Shown here: piece after piece, positions 7,622-16,820 of the stretch
Numbering within the stretch: position 1 is the first letter of the stretch
Layout of the letters: each line of letters opens with the position of its first letter
DNA from: Fibrobacterota bacterium
Lineage (GTDB): Bacteria; Fibrobacterota; Fibrobacteria; UBA11236
Length of the DNA stretch: 64,000 bases
Reading direction: 5' to 3'
Assembly: GCA_028287465.1 (NCBI GenBank)
Contig: JAQBPO010000033.1
Span: 130,688 to 194,687, forward strand
Notes under the pieces: generated by a model
What the model was told of the DNA's origin: nothing
The model's input: the letters and a program-made list of their open reading frames with translations, nothing else
Databases searched by the model: none
Translations under genes and position numbers: made by a program

Positions 7622-9502
7622 GTGTGCGGAATAGTGGGCATCACGGGAAGCGCGAACCTCGATCGCATCCCTTCGATGCTCGAAACCATGGTCCACCGGG
7701 GGCCGGACGATTCCGGCGCCTATATCGACCGTGAAAGGGGCGTGGCCCTCGCGATGCGGAGGCTCAGCATCATCGATCTTTCCGGCGGCCATCAGCCCAT
7801 GTCCAATGAGGACGATACCGTATGGGTGGTCTGCAACGGCGAGATCTTCAATTCCCCCGTCATCCGCAAGCGCCTGGAAGCCGGTGGCCGCCACCGCTTC
7901 AAGACGGCCAACTCGGACGTCGAGGTGCTGCTGCACCTGTACGAGGATAAGGGCATCGGGATGCTCCAGGAACTCAACGGCATGTTCGCCTTCGTAATCT
8001 ACGACAAAGTCCGCAACCTGCTCTTCGGCGCGCGCGACCGCATGGGCATCAAGCCCCTCTATTATACCCGGAAGGGGGGCGATCTCGCCTTCGCGTCCGA
8101 GCTCAAGAACCTCATGGACCTGCCGTGGGTATCGCGCGACATCGAACCCTCCAGCCTCCGTCATTACGTCTCGATGCAATTCGTCCCCGGACCGGAAAGC
8201 ATCTTCAAGGACGTAAGCAAACTGCCCGCCGGGTGCCATTTCCAATTCGACCTGGGCTCCAGGAAACTGGAGATCCGGCGCTACTGGGATCTGGATTTCA
8301 CCCGTGCCGCGCCTCCCGAGGCGGACCGGCCCGCCGACCTCGCGCGCCTGGTCAGGAGCCGCTTCGAAGAGGCGCTGGAACGCTGGACCCTCAGCGATGT
8401 CCCCATAGCCTGTTCCCTTTCCGGCGGCATCGACTCTTCGGCCGTCGTGGGCCTCTTGGCCAAAAAGGGCGTAGGGAAAATCAAGACCTATTCCCTGGGG
8501 TTTTCCGGACCCGGCGCGGCCGAGCATGACGAACTCGACCTGGCCCGGAAGGTAGCGGAAAAATGGGGCACCGAGCACCATGAGCTGATCCTCGAACCGG
8601 AAAAGCTTCTCTCGGATCTGGAGCGCATGGTATGGCATCTGGACGAGCCGTATGGCGGCGGCCTTCCTTCCTGGTATGTCTATGAGTTCATCGCCAAGGA
8701 TTGCAAAGTCGCGATGACGGGATCGGGCGGCGATGAATTGTTCGGCAATTACCAGAAGTGGGGCATCCAGGAGCGGCCCTTCCCCGTCCGGCTCGTGCGC
8801 TCCTTGCGGCATGGGTTGGGGTTGTCCTCGCCCTTGACCGAGGTGCGCAACGCCTTCAGGAACCCCAACGGCCACTTCTACCATCGCTACCTGTCGGACG
8901 CGGCCAAGGATCTGCTTTTCACGGTCCCCGGTTCCGGCAGGGGCTCGGAAGGCCTCATCCAGTCCCTCTGGGATCAGGCCAAGGCCCATGGACCGCGAAA
9001 TGCCACGGCTTTCGTGGATTTCCGCCTGCAACTCCCGGAAGAGTTCCTGCTCGCCACCGATCGGTTCTCCATGGCGCATGCGGTGGAAGCGCGTGTACCC
9101 TTCCTCGACCATGAATTCGTCGAGTTCGCCATGTCCATCCCTTCAAGCATCCGGACCCGGCGCGGGGATCTGAAATATGTCCTCAAGGAAGCCATGCGGG
9201 ACGTGCTTCCGCCCGAACTGCTGGGAGCGCGCAAAAAAGGCTTCGTACTGCCGCTCCGCGAATGGACCCGCGGACGCCTCAAGGAGTCCATCCGGGCGCA
9301 GCTGGAACCCGGCCGGCTCAAGAGCCAAGGCCTGTTCTCCCCTTCGCTTTGGGAGAACATGGTCAAGCCGCACCTGGAAGGATCCCGGGACTTTACCCAA
9401 CAGGTATGGACCTTCTACATGTTCCAGCTTTGGCATTCCCTGTACGCCTCGGGGGGATCGACCCGGGTAGAGACGGCCTTTTCCGCGGCCAGCAGCCGAT
9501 GA
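7622..9502 (+). CDS. asnB: Asparagine synthase-like glutamine amidotransferase (AsnB family)
   Basis: 626 residues, full length. GTG start followed by CGIVGITG exposes the catalytic Cys2 of the Ntn glutaminase domain after Met removal; RGPDDSG and NGEIFN are the glutamine-site motifs. The synthetase domain has the ATP pyrophosphatase loop CSLSGGIDSSAV at about residue 260, then MTGSGGDELFGNY and RVPFLDHEFVEFAM. Family members in exopolysaccharide clusters probably amidate a sugar acid rather than make free asparagine, and the position between a methyltransferase and a glycosyltransferase favours that (for example amidation of a uronic or nonulosonic carboxylate). True asparagine synthetase activity remains possible. 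Its stop overlaps the next start (ATGA). Confidence 0.85.
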   Translation: MCGIVGITGSANLDRIPSMLETMVHRGPDDSGAYIDRERGVALAMRRLSIIDLSGGHQPMSNEDDTVWVVCNGEIFNSPVIRKRLEAGGRHRFKTANSDVEVLLHLYEDKGIGMLQELNGMFAFVIYDKVRNLLFGARDRMGIKPLYYTRKGGDLAFASELKNLMDLPWVSRDIEPSSLRHYVSMQFVPGPESIFKDVSKLPAGCHFQFDLGSRKLEIRRYWDLDFTRAAPPEADRPADLARLVRSRFEEALERWTLSDVPIACSLSGGIDSSAVVGLLAKKGVGKIKTYSLGFSGPGAAEHDELDLARKVAEKWGTEHHELILEPEKLLSDLERMVWHLDEPYGGGLPSWYVYEFIAKDCKVAMTGSGGDELFGNYQKWGIQERPFPVRLVRSLRHGLGLSSPLTEVRNAFRNPNGHFYHRYLSDAAKDLLFTVPGSGRGSEGLIQSLWDQAKAHGPRNATAFVDFRLQLPEEFLLATDRFSMAHAVEARVPFLDHEFVEFAMSIPSSIRTRRGDLKYVLKEAMRDVLPPELLGARKKGFVLPLREWTRGRLKESIRAQLEPGRLKSQGLFSPSLWENMVKPHLEGSRDFTQQVWTFYMFQLWHSLYASGGSTRVETAFSAASSR

Positions 9503-10758
9503 CGACGGTGAAAAGGCTGTCCGTCCTGCACGTCAGCCTTTACGACAACCGGGGCGGCTCGGCGAAATCGGCTTATAAGATCCACCGCGGCTTGAAAGCC
9601 CTGGGCGTCCAATCCCGGATGATGGTGAGCCAGAAATTCACGTCCGATGCGGATGTGGATACCATCGCCAAGGGCGCATGGAAGGGGGCCGACCGGGTCA
9701 TAGGGCGCGGGCTGGACAAGCTCAACCTCCAATACCTGCTCTATCCGTCCACCTTCAATTTCCTCCGGCATCCCTGGTTCCGGGAGGCGGACATCATCCA
9801 GCTTTACAACATCCACTCCGGATACTTCAGCCATTCCCTGCTGCCCCTGATTTCCTCGCGCAAGAAAATCGTATGGAGGCTCTCGGACATGTGGCCATTG
9901 ACCGGACACTGCGCGTACTCCGGCGACTGCGGGAAATGGATGACCGGATGCAAAGGGTGCCCGGACCTGGCCACCTATCCCTCACTCGGGGCGGATACCG
10001 CGGCCCTCCTCTTCAAATGGAAGCGGTTGCTGTACAGCCGGACCGACATGCAAGTGGTGGCCCCTTCGAAATGGATCAAGGAGATCGCCGAGCAAAGTCC
10101 TCTGCTCGGCAAGTATCCCGTTTCCTACATCCCGAACGGCCTCGACACGGAAATCTTCCGGCCCCTGCCCCGTTCCGCCTGCCGCTCCATCCTCGGCATA
10201 GACGAGACGAAGAAGGTCGCGCTATTCCTCGCGCACGCCCTCGATGATCCCAAGAAGGGAGGCGATTCCTTCGTCGAAGCCATGAACGCCCTATGGGATT
10301 CAGGGCGCACGGACATCATGGCCATGGCCGTGGGAGAGAACGGCCATGCCTGGGAAGGCAAATTGAAGTGCCCGGTCTGGAAGCGCGACTACGTAGGCGA
10401 GGACGAGTTGCTGGCGATGGTCTACGGAGCCGCGGACGTGTTCGTCCATTGCGCCATCCGGGAGAATTTCCCCAACACCACCATGGAGGCTTTGGCATGC
10501 GGGGTTCCCGTTGTCGCTTTCGATTCGGGCGGGGTTCGGGAACTCGTAATCCCGGGCGTCACGGGCATCCTGGCGCGGCCGGGAAGCGCGGCGTCCCTTT
10601 CCGAAGGAATCCGATCGCTCCTGGACGATGAATCGGCGCGCACGCGGATGGCCAAAAGCGGGCGGGAACGGATCGAAGGGACCTTTACCCTCAAGATCCA
10701 GGCCACGGCCCTGCGCGACATGTACCTATCCTTACTGGGAACGGAAGCCCCGCGATGA
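9499..10758 (+). CDS. GT4-family glycosyltransferase
   Basis: 419 residues, cytoplasmic GT-B enzyme. The N-terminus LHVSLYDNRGGSAKSAYKI is the acceptor-side signature of this class; a Cys cluster (CAYSGDCGKWMTGCKGC) in the first domain is common in these transferases. The donor domain shows KKVALFLAHALDDPKKGGD and ENFPNTTMEALACGVPVVAF, the E-x7-E nucleotide-sugar motif. ATG 9499 overlaps the asnB stop (ATGA), so it is coupled to that gene and closes the neu operon. It converges on the following minus-strand gene with a 22-base gap and no visible terminator. Sugar specificity unknown. Confidence 0.85.
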   Translation: MTTVKRLSVLHVSLYDNRGGSAKSAYKIHRGLKALGVQSRMMVSQKFTSDADVDTIAKGAWKGADRVIGRGLDKLNLQYLLYPSTFNFLRHPWFREADIIQLYNIHSGYFSHSLLPLISSRKKIVWRLSDMWPLTGHCAYSGDCGKWMTGCKGCPDLATYPSLGADTAALLFKWKRLLYSRTDMQVVAPSKWIKEIAEQSPLLGKYPVSYIPNGLDTEIFRPLPRSACRSILGIDETKKVALFLAHALDDPKKGGDSFVEAMNALWDSGRTDIMAMAVGENGHAWEGKLKCPVWKRDYVGEDELLAMVYGAADVFVHCAIRENFPNTTMEALACGVPVVAFDSGGVRELVIPGVTGILARPGSAASLSEGIRSLLDDESARTRMAKSGRERIEGTFTLKIQATALRDMYLSLLGTEAPR

Positions 10759-10780
10759 TGGCGCGTCCCTTGTACCGGCG

Positions 10781-13700
10781 CTAGGGCAAGCTTTCGATGG
10801 GCGCGGCGGGAACCATGCTGGCGCGCAGGTACAACCATGAGCCGCGGATACCGTCCAAGGCGACCGCCCGAGGGCCCAATTGAACGCGGATCTCTCCGTG
10901 TTGATCCGAGACCATGGAATCCATCCTGCCGAACCCCGCGGAACCGCTGCCTCCGGCCGCGACCTCCGTCATCCGCCAGGCTTGATCGGTTGAATCGAAC
11001 GGCCGGTACGCGGCCGAAGCCAATCCATCGAATACCGCCACCAGTTCGTAGCGCTGTCCTGGGGCCAGGCCGGAAAGGAGAAGTACGGGCAGCGGGTCCC
11101 CATCCATACCAACGGAATCCGCCTGATCCAGGGACAACGCCGATCTGCCGTCGGATAATCGATCCTTCGAGAAACCGCCCGCCGGGCCGGCGCCCAGAGA
11201 TTCCGGGTTGGCAAGGGCATCGACGACGCGGGCGCAATGGAACGTCCGTCCATGGACCGCCCCTCCCCTGCGGCAGGCGAGGTAATGCAAGTAATCCTGG
11301 AGGTCGTATTCGTGCGCCAAAGGGGTGGGAGCCTCGCTCATGCCATCACCGTCCACGTCGTCCCCGTGGATTTCCACGGATCCGAACCAGGGAGCGATGC
11401 GCGGGATCAAATCGTAAATCAAACCCGCTTTGGAAAGATCCCCTTCCCCCGAGTTCTGGGTGAACACCACGTCCGTGCCTCTCTGGGCGCCGATCAAAGC
11501 CAGATCGGCCAATTGCACCTGGGCGACTATCGAATCGGCGGAGCTCCGCATATCGTTATCCTCGGGCATCCAGGCGGACCTGGCGAAGCCGGCCAGATAA
11601 GCCGTTTCCAGCCGGCACGAGTGGAGCGCCAGGAAATGATACAGCCGCTCCGCCCCCCCCGATATGCCGATGGCATCGACCCTTTTGAACCCCATCAGCA
11701 GGGCGCGTTCCACGATGAGAAGATCCTCGAGGGTGTGGATGACTCCATCGCGTTCGTGGTTATTGGACCAGCTTTCTCCCAGATTCCCGGCGGGAATGAG
11801 GTTGTTGCGGCTGTCGTCATAGGTGATGATCGGAATCCCTTTTATCGCGAGCTTCCCCACCGCGGCTCCCCCATATCCGCCACGCTCGTCCAATCCGATT
11901 GCGCTGCGTGAAGGCGAATCGCCGAAATGGCCGTTGATCTGGAATACGATTGATTGCCCCGACGCCGAGTCCTTATCGTAGTTGAGGTGGTATGCGCAAA
12001 TCTTGCGCATGTTGCCGGAGTCGGGCGCAAGCGCCGTTATGATAATCCGTTTGGCCTTTACCGCAACCGGTTCCGCATTTCCGAAATACCCCGCCGGATA
12101 ACGGTATTCGAATTTTTCCTCCTTAATCGAAACGATGGCGAACGAGGATATCTTCGATGCGACATTGCGGTCGTAATTGGATTTGAGGGCCGCGGCCGTC
12201 GCGGCCAGACTGGTTTCCAGGGTGTCGTAGAGGGTATCGGCTTCCGAATAGGCGGCGTAAGCCTGACTGTAACGATCGCTTTGCATTCTGGAAAGCCCGG
12301 ACTCGGCCGTATTGGAGGGCCAATACGTCCAATCACGCACGGTGTTGGGAGGCCCCGGAACATCGATGGAAAGCACGGAATCTTCCGGCAATGGGGGATG
12401 GCCCAAGGAATCCACCGCGACCGTGTCACCCACTGGAGGCAGGGAATCCACCGCGACCGTGTCCGGCTTGGGCGGGATTTCCACCTTCACGACCGTATCC
12501 GGCTTGGGCGGAATCTCAACCTTCACCACCGTATCCGGCATGAGCGGAATCTCAACCTTCACCACCGTATCCGGCATGGGCGGGATCTCAACCTTCACCA
12601 CCGTATCCGGCATGGGGGAGATCACCACCTTCGCGACCGTATCCGGCATGGGCGGGATCTCCACCGTCACCACCGTATCCGGCTTGGGGGGGATCACAAC
12701 CTTCACCACCGTATCCGGCATGGGGGAGATCACCACCTTCGCGACCGTGTCCGGCTTGGGCGAGATCTCAACCTTCACCACCGTATCCGGCTTGGGTGGA
12801 ATCACCACCTTCGCGACCGTGTCCGGCTTGGGTAGAATCACCACCTTCACCACCGTGTCCGGCTTGGGCGAGATCACAACCTTTACGACCGTATCCGGCT
12901 TGGGGGGGATCACCACCTTCGCGACCGTATCCGGCTTGGGGGGGATCACAACCTTCACCACCGTATCCGGCTTGTGGGGAATCACAACCTTCACCACCGT
13001 ATCCGGCTTGGGTGGGATCTCCACTTTCACGACCGTATCCGGCTTGGGCGGAATCTCCACTTTCACGACCGTATCCGGCTTGGGCGGGATCTCCACCTTC
13101 GCGACCGTGTCCGGCTTGGGCGAGATCTCAACCTTCACCACCGTATCCGGCTTGGGTGGAATCACCACCTTCGCGACCGTGTCCGGCTTGGGTGGAATCA
13201 CCACCTTCGCGACCGTGTCCGGCTTGGGTAGAATCACCACCTTCACCACCGTGTCCGGCTTGGGGGGGATGGGAATCGTCGAAGCCGCATATGGCTTCGG
13301 TGGGTTCGGTATCGCCGCAACCAAGTAAGGCTTCGGTGGGTTGGGTATCGTCAGAGTCACATATGGCTTCGGTGGGTTCGGTATCGCCGCGACGATGTAA
13401 GACTTTGGCGCGACATTAACCGTTGTAATCCTGTACTGCGCCGGTAAGGCATTTGCCGTCGCAGACCTGAAGGTCGTTGGAGGGGCCTCCAGGGTCACGG
13501 CCGCCTCGGGCGTATTCGCGATGGATACCGGTGCCCCGATGTCTTGAGGTGATGGGATGGAGGCGACCTCATCCGGCTCCGGCAAGGGGAGGATAGTGGC
13601 CGTCGTACCCATAAAAGGCGTTAGAGGAGCGGATGCCGTCGTACCCGTGGCCACCTTATGCGGGCTGGATTCCGCCGTGAAAGCCTCGGGGTTTTTGGGG

Positions 13701-14005
13701 TCGACTTGGGTGGACTCATGGCCGGGAACCGGCCCGGAGGCCAGCTTCAACCGTTTCTTCGCCCCGCTTCCCGGCGCTTTTTTCCCCTTGATGACGATTT
13801 GGGCTTTTGAATACGCCTTAGGCGGCTTGGGAGCGGTCGAATCCCGTCCGGAAACGCTCCTGATGGCGGCGGACCCGTTTCTTTGCGATAAATACCCTGC
13901 ATCCCGGACGACCGCCGGCCCGTGACCGGGCGGAATGGCACCGGGCGAAAAGGATTGGCCCGCTCCGGATCCGATCGCCATTAAGCCCAGCGCGAAGGCT
14001 GCCAA
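10781..14005 (-). CDS. Secreted alpha/beta-hydrolase with PKPDTV tandem-repeat region
   Basis: About 1074 residues. Layout: signal-peptide-like start (KKALAAFALGLMAIGSGAGQ), low-complexity Pro/Ala/Thr region to about residue 200, a tandem-repeat region (about 202-531, units IPPKPDTVVKVV), then a globular domain (about 545-960) with SIVFQINGHFGD and the nucleophile elbow GISGG near residue 780, and a C-terminal beta-rich tail. The GxSxG-type elbow and later DGDGMSEAP/H residues suggest an esterase or deacylase; family not identified. The only conventional start is TTG 14005, inside the signal peptide. An AGGAG at 14026-14030 sits 8 bases before an ATC codon at 14015-14017 that would give a perfect signal peptide. 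Divergent from an O-acetyltransferase gene, so a role on acetylated surface sugar is conceivable. Confidence 0.6.
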   Translation of the reverse strand: MAAFALGLMAIGSGAGQSFSPGAIPPGHGPAVVRDAGYLSQRNGSAAIRSVSGRDSTAPKPPKAYSKAQIVIKGKKAPGSGAKKRLKLASGPVPGHESTQVDPKNPEAFTAESSPHKVATGTTASAPLTPFMGTTATILPLPEPDEVASIPSPQDIGAPVSIANTPEAAVTLEAPPTTFRSATANALPAQYRITTVNVAPKSYIVAAIPNPPKPYVTLTIPNPPKPYLVAAIPNPPKPYAASTIPIPPKPDTVVKVVILPKPDTVAKVVIPPKPDTVAKVVIPPKPDTVVKVEISPKPDTVAKVEIPPKPDTVVKVEIPPKPDTVVKVEIPPKPDTVVKVVIPHKPDTVVKVVIPPKPDTVAKVVIPPKPDTVVKVVISPKPDTVVKVVILPKPDTVAKVVIPPKPDTVVKVEISPKPDTVAKVVISPMPDTVVKVVIPPKPDTVVTVEIPPMPDTVAKVVISPMPDTVVKVEIPPMPDTVVKVEIPLMPDTVVKVEIPPKPDTVVKVEIPPKPDTVAVDSLPPVGDTVAVDSLGHPPLPEDSVLSIDVPGPPNTVRDWTYWPSNTAESGLSRMQSDRYSQAYAAYSEADTLYDTLETSLAATAAALKSNYDRNVASKISSFAIVSIKEEKFEYRYPAGYFGNAEPVAVKAKRIIITALAPDSGNMRKICAYHLNYDKDSASGQSIVFQINGHFGDSPSRSAIGLDERGGYGGAAVGKLAIKGIPIITYDDSRNNLIPAGNLGESWSNNHERDGVIHTLEDLLIVERALLMGFKRVDAIGISGGAERLYHFLALHSCRLETAYLAGFARSAWMPEDNDMRSSADSIVAQVQLADLALIGAQRGTDVVFTQNSGEGDLSKAGLIYDLIPRIAPWFGSVEIHGDDVDGDGMSEAPTPLAHEYDLQDYLHYLACRRGGAVHGRTFHCARVVDALANPESLGAGPAGGFSKDRLSDGRSALSLDQADSVGMDGDPLPVLLLSGLAPGQRYELVAVFDGLASAAYRPFDSTDQAWRMTEVAAGGSGSAGFGRMDSMVSDQHGEIRVQLGPRAVALDGIRGSWLYLRASMVPAAPIESLP
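12413..13400. repeat. 36-bp tandem repeats (about 23 units) plus flanking degenerate units
   Basis: From about 12413 to 13269 the DNA repeats with a 36-bp period, each unit carrying the core ACCGT(A/G)TCCGGC on the plus strand and encoding twelve residues (I-P/S/L-P-K/M-P-D-T-V-V/A-K/T-V-V/E) on the minus strand. I count about 23 units. A degenerate block (13283-13400) encodes IPNPPKPY-type units. Because 36 is a multiple of 3 every frame stays open, producing long false frames on the plus strand. Units differ at a few fixed positions, consistent with slippage plus drift. Confidence 0.92.
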
Positions 14006-14146
14006 TGCCTTTTTGATAACCGTTACTCCTAGATGGGCATTCCAGACATTATGATTATCGGATCCGGCGCTTCAGAACTTCAAATTTTCCCTTATAACTT
14101 CCCCCTCCCGTTCTTATCTGACCATTCTTTGACCACCCCCAATTTC

Positions 14147-14152
14147 TAAATT
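14147..14152 (+). promoter_or_regulatory. Candidate -10 box (TAAATT) for the MBOAT operon
   Basis: TAAATT ends six bases before ATG 14159 and no Shine-Dalgarno is present, so transcription would begin at or within a base or two of the start codon. A TTGACC at 14129-14134 is only 12 bases upstream, too close for a normal -35. Confidence 0.3.
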
Positions 14153-14158
14153 CCGTGT

Positions 14159-15592
14159 ATGTCTTTCGTTTCTTTCGAATTCGCCATCCTCTATGTGCTC
14201 ACGGTGCCGCTGTTCTATCTGCTTCCCCATAGGTACCGTTGGCTTCTCATCCTGATCGCCAGCTACGCCTTCTACATGTCCTGGCGATGGAACTACATCT
14301 TCCTCATAGTACTGACGACCACCTTCGATTACTTCGTGGCGCGCGGCATCCACGCTTCGAAAGAGGCATGGCGGCGAAAAGCTTTGCTCGGACTCAGCAT
14401 AACCTTGAATTTCGGGCTCCTGTTCACCTACAAGTATTTGGATTTCCTCTCCTCGTCCCTGACCCATTTGCTTGGAGCCCTCGGCCATCCCCATCAAATC
14501 CCTGCTCTCCATCTGCTTCTACCCATCGGGATTTCATTCTACACCTTCCAGGAGGTGGCCTATGTCATCGATGTATACCGGGGGGTACTGCCTCCGGAGC
14601 GGCGCTTCGGCATTTTCGCCTCCTTCATATCCTTTTTCCCCCAGCTTGTAGCCGGTCCCATCTCCAGGGCGAAGCAATTGCTTCCCCAATTCCACAATGA
14701 GATCCGGTTCAATGCGGCCCAGGTCGTGGAAGGCTTCCAACTCATGCTCTGGGGCGCCTTCAAAAAGGTCGTCATAGCCGATCGCCTCGCCGCCTACGTC
14801 AATGAAGTTTACGGGCATCCCAAGGATTTTTCCGGATTCACCGTCCTGCTCGCCACGTTTTTCTTCGCCTTCCAGATTTATTGCGATTTCTCCGGCTACT
14901 CCGACATCGCGGTGGGCGTGGCCAGGACCATGGGATTCAATCTCATGTCCAATTTCCGTCAGCCCTACTTCGCCCGTTCGATCAAGGATTTCTGGCAACG
15001 CTGGCACATTTCCCTTTCCACCTGGTTCAAGGATTACCTGTACTTCCCCCTTGGGGGAAGCAGGGTGGGGCCGGTACGTTGGAGGTTCAACCTCGCCATG
15101 GTCTTCCTGGTCAGCGGCCTTTGGCACGGGGCCGCGTGGACCTTCGTGATATGGGGGGGGCTCCATGCCGTCTACATGGTCGCGGAAACCATGATCATGC
15201 CCGCATTGCCGAAGCAAGCCACAGGCCCGCTCGCCAGAGCCATGGGCTTCGGAGGGATCTTGCTGACCTTCTCCATGGTCTGCCTGGCATGGATCTTCTT
15301 CAGGGCCGGAAGCCTGACCGATGCCTGGCATATCGTCACCGGCATCACCCAATTGACGCCGAACAGGACCGAGATCGCCATGGCCTTCGGCACCAAGCAG
15401 GAATTGGCGGTTTCCCTGGGGTTGATCGGAATCCTCCTTGGAGTCGATTGGCAATTGGAAACCCAGAATCTCGGATCCCTCTTCGGAAGATTATCACCCA
15501 AGCTGCGTTGGGCCTTCTATTATGGAGGCATGGCCGCCATCCTCCTGATGGGTCGGTGGGGCTCGCAGGAGTTCATCTATTTCCAATTCTGA
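14159..15592 (+). CDS. MBOAT-family O-acetyltransferase (AlgI/PatA-like)
   Basis: 477 residues, about ten membrane segments. Moves acetyl groups across the inner membrane for O-acetylation of a polysaccharide. Family hallmarks: N-terminal SFEFAILYVL, YKYLDFL, LPIGISFYTFQ, SFFPQLVAGPI, FAFQIYCDFSGYSDIA, NFRQPYFARSIKDFWQRWHIS and the catalytic-histidine segment GLWHGAAWTFVIWGGLH near residue 330. Length equals AlgI (about 480-520). The next gene, 4 bases after the stop, encodes the SGNH-like partner typical of these two-component acetylation systems. Start ATG 14159 matches the conserved N-terminus; the spacing to a TAAATT box suggests a leaderless message. Confidence 0.9.
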   Translation: MSFVSFEFAILYVLTVPLFYLLPHRYRWLLILIASYAFYMSWRWNYIFLIVLTTTFDYFVARGIHASKEAWRRKALLGLSITLNFGLLFTYKYLDFLSSSLTHLLGALGHPHQIPALHLLLPIGISFYTFQEVAYVIDVYRGVLPPERRFGIFASFISFFPQLVAGPISRAKQLLPQFHNEIRFNAAQVVEGFQLMLWGAFKKVVIADRLAAYVNEVYGHPKDFSGFTVLLATFFFAFQIYCDFSGYSDIAVGVARTMGFNLMSNFRQPYFARSIKDFWQRWHISLSTWFKDYLYFPLGGSRVGPVRWRFNLAMVFLVSGLWHGAAWTFVIWGGLHAVYMVAETMIMPALPKQATGPLARAMGFGGILLTFSMVCLAWIFFRAGSLTDAWHIVTGITQLTPNRTEIAMAFGTKQELAVSLGLIGILLGVDWQLETQNLGSLFGRLSPKLRWAFYYGGMAAILLMGRWGSQEFIYFQF

Positions 15593-15596
15593 AACC

Positions 15597-16775
15597 ATGA
15601 CGCAAAAGCGCAATATGTTCTGGATCAAGCTGGCCGCCTTCCTCTTGCCGGCCTTGGCTTACCTTGCCGCGACGATGGGGATCGGGTTCATCGGAGGGGA
15701 GTTCACCAACATCCGGAAAGTGGCGGAGATGCAAGCGCAAGGGAAAGCCCTTATCTACGGCCGCGCTTATCGGGACAATTACTTCGCGTACAAACTCATC
15801 TCCAGCCAGGTGCGCAAGCCGGAGCTTTTGATCCTGGGCTCCTCGAGGACCATGCAGTTCCGGTCGCAACTGGCCGACCTCAGGCCCGGCGCGTTCTACA
15901 ACGCCGGCGGCGCGGTACAGTCCATTTTCGAAGTCCTCCCGTTTCTCCACGCCCTGGAAGAAACCGGGAGCCTCCCCAAGGCGCTGATTCTCGGCCTCGA
16001 TCAGCCTTGGTTCAATGCTTCAGCCCCATCCTTGAACATACGCCGGCGCGTTCGCGAGCAGATGGACGAGGAAAAGTCCACCCCGCTCAACCGGGCCCTG
16101 AACGTCAGTAAACTGATATTCATGGATATGGCTGCAGGGAAGGTAAGCCCGGTCCGGATCCTCGATCGGTTGGATCCCGTTACCGGGCAACCCGCCCTGG
16201 GAATCGCCGCGATCATGAGGGGAAGCGGTTTCCGCAATGACGGCAGTTATCAATACCCGATCCTGAAAAATCCCCCGCCCGTGGATGAACGATTAGCCGA
16301 GGGCTACCAGCGAATCAAGGATAACATCAGCCACTTCGCGGCGGGCGCCGAGGCGAACGGATCATCCCTCAGGGAAATGGAATCCGTACTCGCATACTGC
16401 AAGAAGCACGGGATCTTCGTCGCCGGGTTTTCGCCTCCCTTCGCCCCCGGCGCTTATGCCGCCATGCAAGCGGGCGGAAAGCACGCCTACCTGGCGAAGT
16501 CCGCCGATTCCCTTTCCCGGGTCTTTCTCATCTCCGGATTCCCATATCGGGACTTCGGCAATGCCGCATGGGTGGAGGGGGAAGACGAGGATATGGTGGA
16601 CGCGTTCCATGGATCCGAATTCGTCTATCTCCGCATCTACCAGGAACTCCTGGCCCTCGCCCCCGCGTACCTGGGGCCATTCTCGAATGCGCAGGCTCTT
16701 GCTTCCGCCGCCTCGATGCCCAGGTCCCACCGGTTGATCGTCTTCGAGGATCCGGAACCGCCTAAGCAGCGCTGA
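15597..16775 (+). CDS. SGNH-like periplasmic partner of the O-acetyltransferase (AlgJ/AlgX-type role)
   Basis: 392 residues with an N-terminal membrane anchor (IKLAAFLLPALAYLAATMGIG). LLILGSSRTMQF at about residue 80 matches the Ser-containing block I of SGNH hydrolase-like proteins, followed by FYNAGGAVQS (block II region) and ALILGLDQPWF. Near the C-terminus DAFHGSEFVYLRI resembles the DxxH catalytic block (D and H present). Likely accepts the acetyl group from the MBOAT protein and places it on the polymer in the periplasm, as AlgJ/AlgX do. Gene spacing of 4 bases indicates one operon. Confidence 0.68.
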   Translation: MTQKRNMFWIKLAAFLLPALAYLAATMGIGFIGGEFTNIRKVAEMQAQGKALIYGRAYRDNYFAYKLISSQVRKPELLILGSSRTMQFRSQLADLRPGAFYNAGGAVQSIFEVLPFLHALEETGSLPKALILGLDQPWFNASAPSLNIRRRVREQMDEEKSTPLNRALNVSKLIFMDMAAGKVSPVRILDRLDPVTGQPALGIAAIMRGSGFRNDGSYQYPILKNPPPVDERLAEGYQRIKDNISHFAAGAEANGSSLREMESVLAYCKKHGIFVAGFSPPFAPGAYAAMQAGGKHAYLAKSADSLSRVFLISGFPYRDFGNAAWVEGEDEDMVDAFHGSEFVYLRIYQELLALAPAYLGPFSNAQALASAASMPRSHRLIVFEDPEPPKQR

Positions 16776-16782
16776 TCGCGGC

Positions 16783-16811
16783 TTGGGGAGCCCTGGAACG
16801 ATTGCTATTTT
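16783..16811 (+). promoter_or_regulatory. Sigma70-type promoter for the GT2 gene
   Basis: TTGGGG at 16783-16788, 17-base spacer, TATTTT at 16806-16811. The start codon ATG is at 16821, nine bases after the -10 box, and no ribosome-binding site lies between, so the transcript is probably leaderless or nearly so. Confidence 0.5.
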
Positions 16812-16820
16812 AGCGGGCGC

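Noticed and set aside
12413-13269. Possible CRISPR array (36-bp periodicity)
   Set aside because: The full unit repeats without variable spacers, encodes a continuous protein repeat, and no cas genes are nearby.
12312-13328. Long plus-strand frame encoding repeated SGLGGITTFTTV units
   Set aside because: It is antisense to the PKPDTV repeats; a 36-bp period keeps every frame open. No start signal or signal peptide, and the minus-strand frame has the export signal and folded domain.
14129-14152. TTGACC plus TAAATT as a full promoter
   Set aside because: Spacing of 12 bases is too short for sigma70; only the -10-like box is kept as a weak candidate.
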